Shown: piece after piece, positions 43,739-51,462 of the stretch
Numbering within the stretch: position 1 is the first letter of the stretch
Layout: each line of letters opens with the position of its first letter
Assembly: GCF_016862095.1 (NCBI RefSeq)
Contig: NZ_BOMH01000004.1
Span: 62,001-126,000 of the forward strand
Length of the DNA: 64,000 bases
Direction: 5' to 3'
Source: Actinoplanes cyaneus
Lineage (GTDB): Bacteria > Actinomycetota > Actinomycetes > Mycobacteriales > Micromonosporaceae
Program-made: the position numbers and the translations under genes
Notes under the pieces: model-generated
What the model was told of the DNA's origin: nothing
The model's database searches: none
The model's input: the letters and a program-made list of their open reading frames with translations, nothing else

Positions 43739-46453
43739 ATGACTGAGTCCACGAAACAGCAGGTCGTGGAGATCCGGACCGGGCTGTCCCACGCCCTCGG
43801 CGCCGCGGGGCACGCTCTCGCCGACGCCGAGCACGAGGCGGGCGAAGCGACCACGCGCTGGGAGCGGATCCGCGCCGCGGCACAGAGCCGGGAACGCAAA
43901 CTGGCCGCCGCGCGCGACGAGCGGCTGCGCTCGATCGACGAGTGGCACGACACCGAGCTCGGCGCGCTGGCCGGGGCGGCAGCCGGCGCGGCTGACCGGG
44001 CGGCGCCCGGCGCGGCCGGCGAGCCGTGGCATTCGTGGGAGCCGACCCCGCTGGCGAAGCCGGCCGAGCTGCGGATCGGGCGGTTGCTGCTGCCGGCCGC
44101 CCCCGCGCCGGCGGCCCCGGCCGAGCCGGGCCGCCCCTGGCCGTGGGACGAGGACGCGACGGTGTCCCCGCCGCCGGAGTCCCCCGAGGTGCCGGCATTG
44201 GTGCAGCTGCTCGACCACGGGCACGTCGTCGTGCAGGGCGACCGGAAACTCGGCGACGACGTGGTGGCCGGTCTGCTGCTGCGTGCGCTCGGGACGAGTG
44301 TGCCGGGCACGGTGCAGGTGATCGGGTACGACCCGGAGCACCTCGGCGGCGGGCTGGCCGGGTTCGCCGCGCTCGCCCCGCCGCGGGTGCTCACGTTCGT
44401 CGCGCCGAACGCGTTGTCCCAGCTGCTCGACGACCTGGTCGGGCACGTACGGCGGATCAACGAGACGGTGCTGGCCGGGGAGTACTCCTCGCTGCGCGAG
44501 CTGCACGCGGCCACCAAGCGCCGGCCGGAGCCGTGGCGGGTCGCGGTGCTGCTCGGCGCCGGCGAGCTGAACCGGCACGAGCGTACCCAGCTGGAACGCC
44601 TGCTGCGGACGGGTGCGGCCTGCGGAGTGCACCTGATCGTCCACGGGCTGCGGGTCGACCCCGGGCCGGGGATCGAGTGCGTCACCGCCGCCCCCGGCAA
44701 CGACGCGCGGATGAGCAGCGGCGGTGACCTGCTGATCCGTCTCGACCCCGGCCCGCCGCCGGCCGTGCTCACCGCCACGTGCCGGCAGATCGCCGAGGCC
44801 GTCGCGGCCGGTCCCGCCCCGGTCGCGCTGGACAGCCTGCTGCCCGACGAGAGCGAGGAATGGCGGGAGAGCTCGGCGAACGGGCTGACCGCGCCACTGG
44901 GCGACAGTCCGCAGGGCACCCGGGTGCAGGTCACGCTCAGCGACTACCCGCCGCACGCGCTGATCGCCGGGCCGTCCGGCACCGGCAAGACGAACCTGAT
45001 CTACGCGTGGATGGGCGCGCTGGCGGCCCGCTACTCCCCCGCCGAGCTGGCCTTCTACCTGCTCGATTTCAAGGAGGGCGTGTCGTTCGCCCGCTTCGCG
45101 CCCGGCCGCCGGGACCAGAGCTGGCTGCCGCACGTCCGGCTGGTCGGGGTGAACGTCAACACCGACCGTGAGTTCGGCCTGGCGCTGCTGCGCTTCCTCG
45201 GCGCGGAGCTGCGACGGCGGGCCGACGCGGCGAAACAGCACGAGGTCACGAACCTGGCCGAGCTGCGCGCGGAGAACCCGGAAGGCGTCTGGCCACGGAT
45301 CGTCGCCGTCGTCGACGAGTTCCAGGTGCTGCTCTCCGGGCGGGACGCGGTCACCACCGAGGCCGTCGACCTGCTGGAGGACCTGGCCCGCCGCGGCCGC
45401 TCGCAGGGCATCCACCTGATCCTGGCCAGCCAGGACATCTCCGGCATCGAGGCGCTGTGGGGCCGCCCGGCGCTGGTAGCCCAGTTCACGCTGCGGATCG
45501 CTCTGCCCCGGGCCCGCCGGGTGCTCGCCGAGCAGAACACCGCCGCCGAGTCGCTGCCCCGCTACCACGCCGTGGTCAACTCCGACTCCGGGGCGACCGA
45601 CGCGAACCAGATCGTGCGGGTGCCGGCCGCCGGGGACCGCGAGCAGTGGAGCGCGCTGCAGCACCGGCTGTGGCGCCGGCTGCCCCCGGGCGAGCTGCCG
45701 CCCCGCCTCTTCGACGGCGACGTGCAGCCCAAGCTCGACAGCAGCCCCGACTTCCGGGCGCTGGTCGCCGAGGACTCCCCCGCCCCGGTGGCGCTGCTCG
45801 GCGAAACGATCGACGTGATGTCCCGCTCCGGGCGGACCGTGCTGCGCCGCGCGCCCGGCCGCAACCTGGCCGTGCTCGGCACCCGCGTCGAGGAGGCCTG
45901 CGCGGTGCTGGCGACCGCCGGGCGCTCGCTCGCCGCCCAGTTCAGCCGGGACGGGGCACGCTTCTCGATCGCCTGCTTCGACCCGGACGCGCGGCCCGCC
46001 GCCGAGGCGCTGCACGCCCGGATCCCGGACTGTGGATGGTACGACGCGTCGAACGTCGACTGGCTCCTGGAGGACGCGGCCGCCGAGTCCACCGCGGCGT
46101 GGCCCGCCGACCGGCCGCACTTCATCCTGCTGTACGCCGCGGACGCGCTCCCCGGTGGCAAGGCGACCCTCGACCACCTGCGGACCGTGCTGCGACAGGG
46201 CCCGGAACGCCGGCTGCACGTGCTCGGCTGGTGGCGCGGCGCCGGGCTGCTGCGCGACACGCTCGGCGGGCCGGGCTCGCGCACCGACCCGATCGGCGCG
46301 TGGGTGGCGCTGGACGTGCACGGCAGCGAGCTCGCGCCGTTCTACCCGGGGACCGGGGCGCCGAACTGGTACCCGCGGCCCTGGCGGGCGCTCCACTTCG
46401 ACCGCTCGGTGCACCGCGGCGCCGAAGTGATCATTCCGTACGGTGCCTCATGA
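43739..46453 (+). CDS. FtsK/SpoIIIE-EccC-like ATPase
   Basis: 904-aa cytoplasmic ATPase. An N-terminal coiled coil (about 1-75) and Pro/Ala linker lead to an N-terminal Rossmann-like region, then the FtsK domain with Walker A AGPSGTGKTNL near 410, Walker B RIVAVVDEFQVLL near 520 and sensor-like LILASQD near 560. The C-terminal third (about 690-900) looks like a second, degenerate ATPase repeat in which the P-loop position reads LGTRVEEA. No N-terminal membrane helices, unlike chromosomal FtsK; tandem active/degenerate domains resemble EccC of type VII secretion. The stop overlaps the next start (ATGA). The Shine-Dalgarno is weak. Confidence 0.9.
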   Translation: MTESTKQQVVEIRTGLSHALGAAGHALADAEHEAGEATTRWERIRAAAQSRERKLAAARDERLRSIDEWHDTELGALAGAAAGAADRAAPGAAGEPWHSWEPTPLAKPAELRIGRLLLPAAPAPAAPAEPGRPWPWDEDATVSPPPESPEVPALVQLLDHGHVVVQGDRKLGDDVVAGLLLRALGTSVPGTVQVIGYDPEHLGGGLAGFAALAPPRVLTFVAPNALSQLLDDLVGHVRRINETVLAGEYSSLRELHAATKRRPEPWRVAVLLGAGELNRHERTQLERLLRTGAACGVHLIVHGLRVDPGPGIECVTAAPGNDARMSSGGDLLIRLDPGPPPAVLTATCRQIAEAVAAGPAPVALDSLLPDESEEWRESSANGLTAPLGDSPQGTRVQVTLSDYPPHALIAGPSGTGKTNLIYAWMGALAARYSPAELAFYLLDFKEGVSFARFAPGRRDQSWLPHVRLVGVNVNTDREFGLALLRFLGAELRRRADAAKQHEVTNLAELRAENPEGVWPRIVAVVDEFQVLLSGRDAVTTEAVDLLEDLARRGRSQGIHLILASQDISGIEALWGRPALVAQFTLRIALPRARRVLAEQNTAAESLPRYHAVVNSDSGATDANQIVRVPAAGDREQWSALQHRLWRRLPPGELPPRLFDGDVQPKLDSSPDFRALVAEDSPAPVALLGETIDVMSRSGRTVLRRAPGRNLAVLGTRVEEACAVLATAGRSLAAQFSRDGARFSIACFDPDARPAAEALHARIPDCGWYDASNVDWLLEDAAAESTAAWPADRPHFILLYAADALPGGKATLDHLRTVLRQGPERRLHVLGWWRGAGLLRDTLGGPGSRTDPIGAWVALDVHGSELAPFYPGTGAPNWYPRPWRALHFDRSVHRGAEVIIPYGAS

Positions 46454-46569
46454 GCGAATCCTCGGGCTCGGTCCTGAACTCCTGGCGGCGTGATCGAGCT
46501 GCGAGTGAGTCATCAGGCTCGGTATTGGCCTCATGGCAACGCCGGAGAGCAGCGGAGGTGGCGGCATGA
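46450..46569 (+). CDS. 39-aa tandem-duplicated micropeptide in the FtsK-like operon
   Basis: The whole peptide is two 17-residue units, SESSGSVLNSWRRDRAA and SESSGSVLASWQRRRAA, plus EVAA. ATGA overlap with the ATPase stop and ATGA overlap with the next start make it fully coupled. Fourteen of 17 positions are identical between units, yet 10 of those 14 use different synonymous codons, so the peptide sequence appears to be selected rather than a recent DNA duplication. Its codons (GAA, TCA, GTA, TTG, AGA) are unlike those of its neighbours. Possibly a cargo, docking peptide or regulator of the ATPase; unknown. Confidence 0.7.
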   Translation: MSESSGSVLNSWRRDRAASESSGSVLASWQRRRAAEVAA

Positions 46570-47267
46570 GCGATCTGCAACCGGCCGACTTCGACCGGGC
46601 CGACTACCGGACCGTGCTGCGCCGGCTGACCACGCTGGACCAGCGGGCCGCCCGGCTGCGCGCCGAGGCCGAACAGTGGCACACCGACCAGCGCGCGACC
46701 GCCGCCGAGGCCGTGCGGGACGCCGAGACTCAGGTGCGGGCCGCCCGGCAGGCGGTCAAGAAGGCGCGGCGCGACCTCGAGGAGGTCGACGCGCGGGCGG
46801 CCGGGCTCTGGGCCGAGTACGTGCACCGGGTCGGGGCGGTCGCCGAACGCTTCGGGAAACTGCCGCCGGCCGGCATCCCCCGGCAGCGCGCCGACGAGCG
46901 GCCACCCGGCGAATACCTGGCCGAGGTCGAGAAACGGATCAAGTGGACGCCGCCGGCGCGGCCGATCACGTTCGGCGTCAAGGTGCTCTTCGTGATCTTC
47001 GGGCTGGTGGGCGGGATCCTCGGGGCGATCGGCAACCAGGTGCTGCGTGAGACCGGAGCGGCGGCCATCGGGGACTGGCACCAGGCCGCCCCGGTCGTCG
47101 CGCTGCTGGTGCTGCTCGCCTGCCCGGTCCTCGCGGTGGTCGCGGCGAAACTCGTCGCGGACCGGCGGAAGACCGGGCTCGACACGGCTGCGGTCGTGAC
47201 CGTGCTCGGCACGGGGCTGGTGACCGCGATGCTGCTGTTCACGGCGGTGCAATACGCCGGCTCCTGA
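46566..47267 (+). CDS. Coiled-coil membrane protein, last gene of the FtsK-like operon
   Basis: 233-aa protein: N-terminal coiled coil (about 10-95, RRLTTLDQRAARLRAEAEQW...VRAARQAVKKARRDLEEV), a conserved-looking linker with Pro/Arg, then three membrane helices near 138-160, 170-192 and 205-230 (VKVLFVIFGLVGGILGAIG; VVALLVLLACPVLAVVAAKL; AVVTVLGTGLVTAMLLFTAV). It could be the membrane anchor or pore component for the soluble FtsK-like ATPase. Start overlaps the micropeptide stop (ATGA). No family recognised. Confidence 0.9.
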   Translation: MSDLQPADFDRADYRTVLRRLTTLDQRAARLRAEAEQWHTDQRATAAEAVRDAETQVRAARQAVKKARRDLEEVDARAAGLWAEYVHRVGAVAERFGKLPPAGIPRQRADERPPGEYLAEVEKRIKWTPPARPITFGVKVLFVIFGLVGGILGAIGNQVLRETGAAAIGDWHQAAPVVALLVLLACPVLAVVAAKLVADRRKTGLDTAAVVTVLGTGLVTAMLLFTAVQYAGS

Positions 47268-47292
47268 CGGCGTACGCACACCTGGGTTGATC

Positions 47293-47463
47293 TCAATCGG
47301 GCGGGCCGACAGGGCTGCCCTGAGCGGCGGGGCTGTCCACGGCGGCCCCGGGGATGCCACGCCGGCTCTCGTCGTGATCGGGGTTCTCGTCCTGGTACTC
47401 GTCGTCCTGCTCCGGGACTCCGGAATCGGCGATGCTGTCGAGGTCGTCATTCGGGTCGGTCAT
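47293..47463 (-). CDS. Small acidic protein
   Basis: 56-aa protein MTDPNDDLDSIADSGVPEQD... rich in Asp/Glu in its first half, ending in a Pro/Gly tail (GSPVGPPD). The frame keeps the codon bias of the genome; the opposite-strand hydrophobic reading at 47287-47514 is its shadow. TACGCA lies 7 nt before the ATG, which may make it leaderless. It is convergent with the FtsK-like operon, ending 26 nt from it. It resembles the other MTD-starting small protein at 47772-47960. Probably intrinsically disordered; function unknown. Confidence 0.6.
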   Translation of the reverse strand: MTDPNDDLDSIADSGVPEQDDEYQDENPDHDESRRGIPGAAVDSPAAQGSPVGPPD

Positions 47464-47771
47464 GAGTGGGTGCGTACCCCATCAGACGCCGTGAATGCAC
47501 AGCCGGAGTCGTGACACGACGCACCCGCCTGTCGTGAGACGGATGGCGGTGGGCTCCCGGGGCGACGACATCCCGATCCGCTGTCAGCGGCGGTCCGTCG
47601 TCACACGGCCAATCCGCCCGTCATCACAGGACCCACCCTCCCAAGGGGGAGCCCCCGCTGACCAGTATCGTCCCGACGCCCAAGATCATGCCGGCCGCCT
47701 GTGGACAACGCGCCGGTGTGGAAAACTCCCGCCGGCCCGCATCCCGGAGTCCGGCCGGCCGCGAACCGAGC

Positions 47772-47960
47772 TCAGGAGCGTGGCCGGGCCGCGGCTCGCC
47801 GGCGCTCGGCCTCCTCGACCAGCGCCTCCGGAACATCCAGGTGCTGGCCGGCCCCATGGGCCTCGTCATACTCCAGGTCACCGGCGGTGTCGAACTCGGG
47901 ACCGGTCGTGTCGCCCGGCTGCGGCGGGCGGGCGTCCAGCTCGTCGTGCGCATCGGTCAT
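47772..47960 (-). CDS. Small acidic protein, second copy type
   Basis: 62-aa protein MTDAHDELDARPPQPGDTTG... with an acidic N-terminal part and a basic C-terminal helix (PEALVEEAERRRAAARPRS). The conserved-looking EFDTAGDLEYDEAHGAGQHLD centre (shown in part as DLEYDEAHGAGQ) suggests a real actinobacterial small protein. No Shine-Dalgarno; ATG 47960. The 308 bp between this gene and the one ending its 5' side at 47463 hold nothing recognised. Function unknown. Confidence 0.6.
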   Translation of the reverse strand: MTDAHDELDARPPQPGDTTGPEFDTAGDLEYDEAHGAGQHLDVPEALVEEAERRRAAARPRS

Positions 47961-48080
47961 GTTCTCGTTCTACCCTCCGGCGGGCCCCGGAACCAGCGTT
48001 ACCGCGCATTCGTCCCGGGCCCGCGGACTCAGCGGAACGGGGTGGGCGGGGCCGCTCCCCGTGCGGCGGCCCCGCCCCGG

Positions 48081-48674
48081 TCACGGCTGAGGATCCTCCC
48101 GCAACTCCACGTGGCGGACCCGGAAGTCACCGCGTGTGACCGGGCCGAACGGGGCCGGTGCCAGGCAGGTGCCGACCCGGGCCTGCACCCAGGTGCCGTC
48201 CTCCTCCTGGTCGGCGCTCATCGACCAGCTGTACCCGGCCCGGTCGCCGTGACCGCCACGGCCGCCGTCCTGGACACTGAAACCGACCCGCTTGCCGACC
48301 CAGTCCGCGACCGGGGTGTCGGCTCGCGTGACGACGGCGGTCATCGCGGCGTACCCGGGACTGGTGATCAGGCAGTCGACGGCGGCCTCGAACGTCACGG
48401 TGACGTTCGACGTGGCGACGTGGTGCGAGACCCGGACGGTGCCGGTCGCGTCCATCGGCAGACCCTGCGGGCGACCCGGCAGCGGACGGGTGAAGGGGTC
48501 GGCTTTCACATCAAAGCTGAATTGGCGTACGTCGTTGTCGGGCGCGAAAGGCAACCGGAACTCGGCGGTGCCGGTGACCCGGGAGACCGGGTCGTTCGCG
48601 GAGGCCGGGACGGCCCCGCCGGCGATCGTGATCGTGGCCGCCGCTGCGGCGACCCATCGAACCGTGTTTCTCAT
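48081..48674 (-). CDS. Secreted beta-rich protein
   Basis: 197-aa exported protein: signal peptide MRNTVRWVAAAAATITIAGG with cleavage after ASA (near residue 28), then a mature part of alternating strands (FRLPFAPDNDVRQFSFDVKA; GTVRVSHHVATSNVTVTFEA) and two Cys (VDCLITS, VGTCLAP) that could form a disulfide. No enzyme motif. ATG 48674 has GGAGGG upstream; the reading to 48701 lacks a signal. Similar proteins occur widely in actinomycetes as hypothetical secreted proteins. Monocistronic. Confidence 0.8.
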   Translation of the reverse strand: MRNTVRWVAAAAATITIAGGAVPASANDPVSRVTGTAEFRLPFAPDNDVRQFSFDVKADPFTRPLPGRPQGLPMDATGTVRVSHHVATSNVTVTFEAAVDCLITSPGYAAMTAVVTRADTPVADWVGKRVGFSVQDGGRGGHGDRAGYSWSMSADQEEDGTWVQARVGTCLAPAPFGPVTRGDFRVRHVELREDPQP

Positions 48675-48846
48675 CGTCGTCCCTCCGGTGGGCGCCGCCA
48701 CGGTGGTGGCGCCTTCGCGGTCCAGACTCGTCGGAGTTCGACGACGATTGATCCCCGTGGCGAGGGGTTCGCCTCCCCCGCTGGAGGGAGGTCACCGTTG
48801 GCCGGAGGCGGCACCGGCGCGGGTCACGGGCCGCTCTTCGTGCCGG

Positions 48847-48886
48847 CCCTGCACCGCGGCCAGCCCTGCACCGCGGCCAGCCCTTA
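48847..48886 (+). repeat. Short tandem repeat upstream of the DUF72 gene
   Basis: CTGCACCGCGGCCAGCC occurs twice in tandem. The remainder of 48675-48946 is non-coding and GC-rich without a recognised feature. Confidence 0.7.
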
Positions 48887-48946
48887 CGCCGTCGGCGGCA
48901 CCGGCCTACGCCGGCTCGGGCTCGGTGTGACCCGGATGACGAGGGG

Positions 48947-48977
48947 TTGACTCTGCCCCTGGGGCAAAGCCCAGCCT
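48947..48977 (+). promoter_or_regulatory. MerR-type promoter of a DUF72 gene
   Basis: TTGACT (48947-48952), a 19-bp spacer containing the dyad TGCCCC-T-GGGGCA, then CAGCCT (48972-48977), 17 nt before ATG 48995. The geometry is identical to the site at 27035. Confidence 0.65.
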
Positions 48978-48994
48978 GGGTTGCAGCGGCGCAG

Positions 48995-49834
48995 ATGCCG
49001 CGGATGGAACCGGAAGGGGATGGGTATGCGAGCGATGTGTTGTGGATCGGCACGTCCGGCTGGCAGTACAAGGACTGGCGCCCGCCCAAGGGCGCCGGCG
49101 ACACGGGGTTCCTCTATCCGGCGTCGCTGCCGCAGCGGCTCTGGCTGGAGCATTACGCGGAGCGGTTCGCCACCGTCGAGGTGAACAACGCGTTCTACCG
49201 GCTGCCCGAGCGGGAGACGTTCGCCGCGTGGCGCGAGCGGACGCCCGAGGGGTTCGTCGTCGCGGTCAAGATGAGCCGCTACCTGACGCACATCAAGCGG
49301 CTGCGGGAGCCGGCCGAGCCGGTGGCCCGGTTCATGGGCCGGACCGAGGGGCTCGGCGACAAGCTCGGCCCGGTGCTGCTGCAGCTGCCACCGAACCTGC
49401 GGGCGGATCTCGGCGCGCTGGACGAGACGCTGTCCCTCTTCCCGGCCGGGGTGCGGGTCGCCGTCGAGCCGCGGCACGAGAGCTGGTTCACCACCGATTG
49501 CGAGAAACTGCTCCGGGGGTACGGGGCGGCGCTGTGCTGGGCGGATCGCAAGGGCCGGCCGGTGACACCGCTGTGGCGCACCGCGGACTTCGGCTATCTG
49601 CGCTTCCACGAGGGGGCGGCGCGGCCGTGGCCCCGCTACGGGCGGTCGGCGCTGGGGACGTGGCTGGATCGGATGGAGGCCGATGGCGTACGGGAATGGT
49701 TCGTCTTCTTCAACAATGACCCCGGTGGCGCCGCCGTGATCGACGCCGGTGTCCTGGCCCGGATGGCGGCGCGACGCGGGCTGGAGGTCAGCCGCGTGCC
49801 GGACGTCCACGCCCGCCCGGCCGCCACAGGCTGA
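48995..49834 (+). CDS. DUF72 family protein, first copy
   Basis: 279-aa TIM-barrel-like DUF72 (YecE) protein: VLWIGTSGWQYKDWRPP, then FATVEVNNAFYRLPERETFAAW, VAVKMSRYLTHIKRL, LLQLPPNLRAD, VAVEPRHESWF, YLRFHEG and WFVFFNNDPGGAAV. These are the conserved strand ends of the family. Start alternatives are ATG 48995, ATG 49004 and GTG 49037. Transcription from the MerR-type promoter would begin about 11 nt before 48995. Convergent with a second DUF72 gene. Biochemical role unknown; the promoter type suggests induction by metal, redox or drug stress. Confidence 0.9.
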   Translation: MPRMEPEGDGYASDVLWIGTSGWQYKDWRPPKGAGDTGFLYPASLPQRLWLEHYAERFATVEVNNAFYRLPERETFAAWRERTPEGFVVAVKMSRYLTHIKRLREPAEPVARFMGRTEGLGDKLGPVLLQLPPNLRADLGALDETLSLFPAGVRVAVEPRHESWFTTDCEKLLRGYGAALCWADRKGRPVTPLWRTADFGYLRFHEGAARPWPRYGRSALGTWLDRMEADGVREWFVFFNNDPGGAAVIDAGVLARMAARRGLEVSRVPDVHARPAATG

Positions 49835-49863
49835 GCGGGGCGCGCTTCTTCGTCGAGCACCGA

Positions 49864-50757
49864 TCAGGAACCGGGCGCGGATTCGGCGGTCTCGCCCAGC
49901 AGATCGATCAGGGTCGTCGCGTTCCGCTGCGCATAATCGCCGAGGCAATTGTTCATCAGCACATGTGTGCTATTCGCCTGAGCGGCGAGGGATCGCAGTT
50001 TCGGCGCCCACTCGGCAAGTTCCTCGTCGGAATAGCGATACCCGAACTTCTCCTGAATGTCCTTGCTCGTCCACTTGTCGCTGTGCCCGTGAAATCGCAC
50101 GACCGCCAGATCGGCCGTCGCCTCCAGCACCGGCGGCACCGACGACTTGTGTCCCTGCGGCATGTCCACGGCGACGTACGGAAGGCGGTGCGCCCGGAGA
50201 AAATCCAGCGTCTCGCCCTGATTCCCGCCCTCGAACCAGCTCGCGTTGCGGAACTCGAACACCGGCCGGAACGGCTTGCACCGGGCCGTAACCTCCAGGA
50301 GGTATTCCTTGTTGGACCTACTGATGCCGAACCACGGCGGGAACTGGAACAGCAGCGCCCCGAGCTTGTCGACCGAGGCCAGCGGGTCGAGCGCGGTCAG
50401 GAAGCGGCTCCAGACCTCCTCGTACGTCTGCGGTGGCAGATCGTGGGGGTAGACGTTCTTCTTGGCCGTCTCCGGCCGCAGGTCCTTGTAGAGCGCGGAA
50501 ACCCTGGTCGGATGCCCGGTCAGCAGACTGAACGCCTTGATGTTGAAGATGAAGCCGTCCGGCGTGCGGTCGGCCCACAGTCGCGTGGTCCGCTCGTTCG
50601 GCGGCCCGTAGTACGTCGAGTCGACCTCGACGACCGGGAACTGCCGCGCGTAGTAGGCCAGACGCTTCTCCGGGTTGTCGGCCGCCGCCGGGTACCACCC
50701 CGACTCGATCAGCGTCTTGTCGGTCCAGCCACAGGTCCCGATCCTGATCCGTCCCAT
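49864..50757 (-). CDS. DUF72 family protein, second copy
   Basis: 297-aa DUF72/YecE protein of a distinct subgroup: IRIGTCGWTDKTLIESGWYP, VVEVDSTYYGPPNERT, IFNIKAFSLLTGHPT, LLFQFPPWFG, FEFRNASWF, VVRFHGHSD and HVLMNNCLGDYAQRNA. It differs from the neighbouring copy by an insert (LYKDLRPETAKKNVYPHDLP) and is only distantly similar, so the pair is not a recent duplication. ATG 50757 lacks a strong ribosome-binding site; a longer reading is not family-like. 30 bp separate the 3' ends of the two convergent genes. Confidence 0.9.
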   Translation of the reverse strand: MGRIRIGTCGWTDKTLIESGWYPAAADNPEKRLAYYARQFPVVEVDSTYYGPPNERTTRLWADRTPDGFIFNIKAFSLLTGHPTRVSALYKDLRPETAKKNVYPHDLPPQTYEEVWSRFLTALDPLASVDKLGALLFQFPPWFGISRSNKEYLLEVTARCKPFRPVFEFRNASWFEGGNQGETLDFLRAHRLPYVAVDMPQGHKSSVPPVLEATADLAVVRFHGHSDKWTSKDIQEKFGYRYSDEELAEWAPKLRSLAAQANSTHVLMNNCLGDYAQRNATTLIDLLGETAESAPGS

Positions 50758-50852
50758 GTCTGCCTGGTGCCCGCTCCCGCCCCCACGGAAACGGGCACCC
50801 ACCGGCGCCCGGAACAGGCACCTGCCGGCGCCGCGAACGACGCCGAAACGCC

Positions 50853-51275
50853 TCAGCTGGCCCGGCGCTCCCGGACCTGCTTGCAGTTCACGCACGTGGT
50901 CGCCGACGGGAACACCTCGAGCCGCTCCACCGGAATCGGGTTGGAGCACCCCTCACAGTTCCCGTACGTCCCGTCCTCGAGCCGCTGCATCGCATACTCC
51001 GCCTGGGTCCGGCGGTCGAGCAGCGTCCGCAGCAGCGACCCGGCAGCGTCCCGCTCGGCCGTCTTGGACCCGCTGTCGGCCTGGTCGTCCCCGGCCGAGT
51101 CGCCGATCTCGACCAGCCGCAGCCGATGGCTCTGCGCGACAGCCTCCTCGTACTCCGCGTCGAGCTCCTCGAACCTGGCCCGCAGGAGCACCCGGATCTG
51201 GTCGACCTCCTCGGACGAACGTCGATTCACCGCGCTACCGCCCTTACCGGCCACAACCGCTCCGTTGACGAGCAT
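50853..51275 (-). CDS. TraR/DksA-family zinc-finger protein
   Basis: 140-aa protein with an N-terminal coiled-coil hairpin (EEVDQIRVLLRARFEELDAEYEEAV...TLLDRRTQAEYAMQRLE) and a C-terminal C4 zinc finger CEGCSNPIPVERLEVFPSATTC followed by VNCKQ (CxxC pairs). The coiled coil fits DksA-like factors that enter the RNA-polymerase secondary channel, and its acidic tip DSAGDDQADS could interact with the active site. GGGGGA precedes ATG 51275. Actinobacteria often use RbpA/CarD instead, so its role is uncertain. Confidence 0.93.
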   Translation of the reverse strand: MLVNGAVVAGKGGSAVNRRSSEEVDQIRVLLRARFEELDAEYEEAVAQSHRLRLVEIGDSAGDDQADSGSKTAERDAAGSLLRTLLDRRTQAEYAMQRLEDGTYGNCEGCSNPIPVERLEVFPSATTCVNCKQVRERRAS

Positions 51276-51462
51276 GCAGTCCCCCTGCCCTTCCCTCAGC
51301 CCAGCCGGTGGGTCCCCGGACCGGCTTGTGGAGCCGCCTGATACCCACCGCCGGAGGTCCCAAACGAGACCCCCGCAAAAAAGTAACCGGAGCATAACTG
51401 TCAGTGGTGGGTTCCGCCACGGACTCGGCATACGGGTCTTGTGCCGACCATCACCCTGCGGG

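Noticed and set aside
42773-46414. 1213-codon open frame on the minus strand opposite the FtsK-like operon
   Set aside because: Antisense frame of a GC3-biased gene set; amino-acid composition (Arg/Gly/Ala/Val-rich, no domain) and the clear FtsK motifs on the plus strand show that it is a shadow.
47287-47514. 75-codon plus-strand ORF with one hydrophobic segment
   Set aside because: It is the complement of the acidic 56-aa minus-strand ORF; the apparent membrane helix comes from Asp/Glu codons read backwards.
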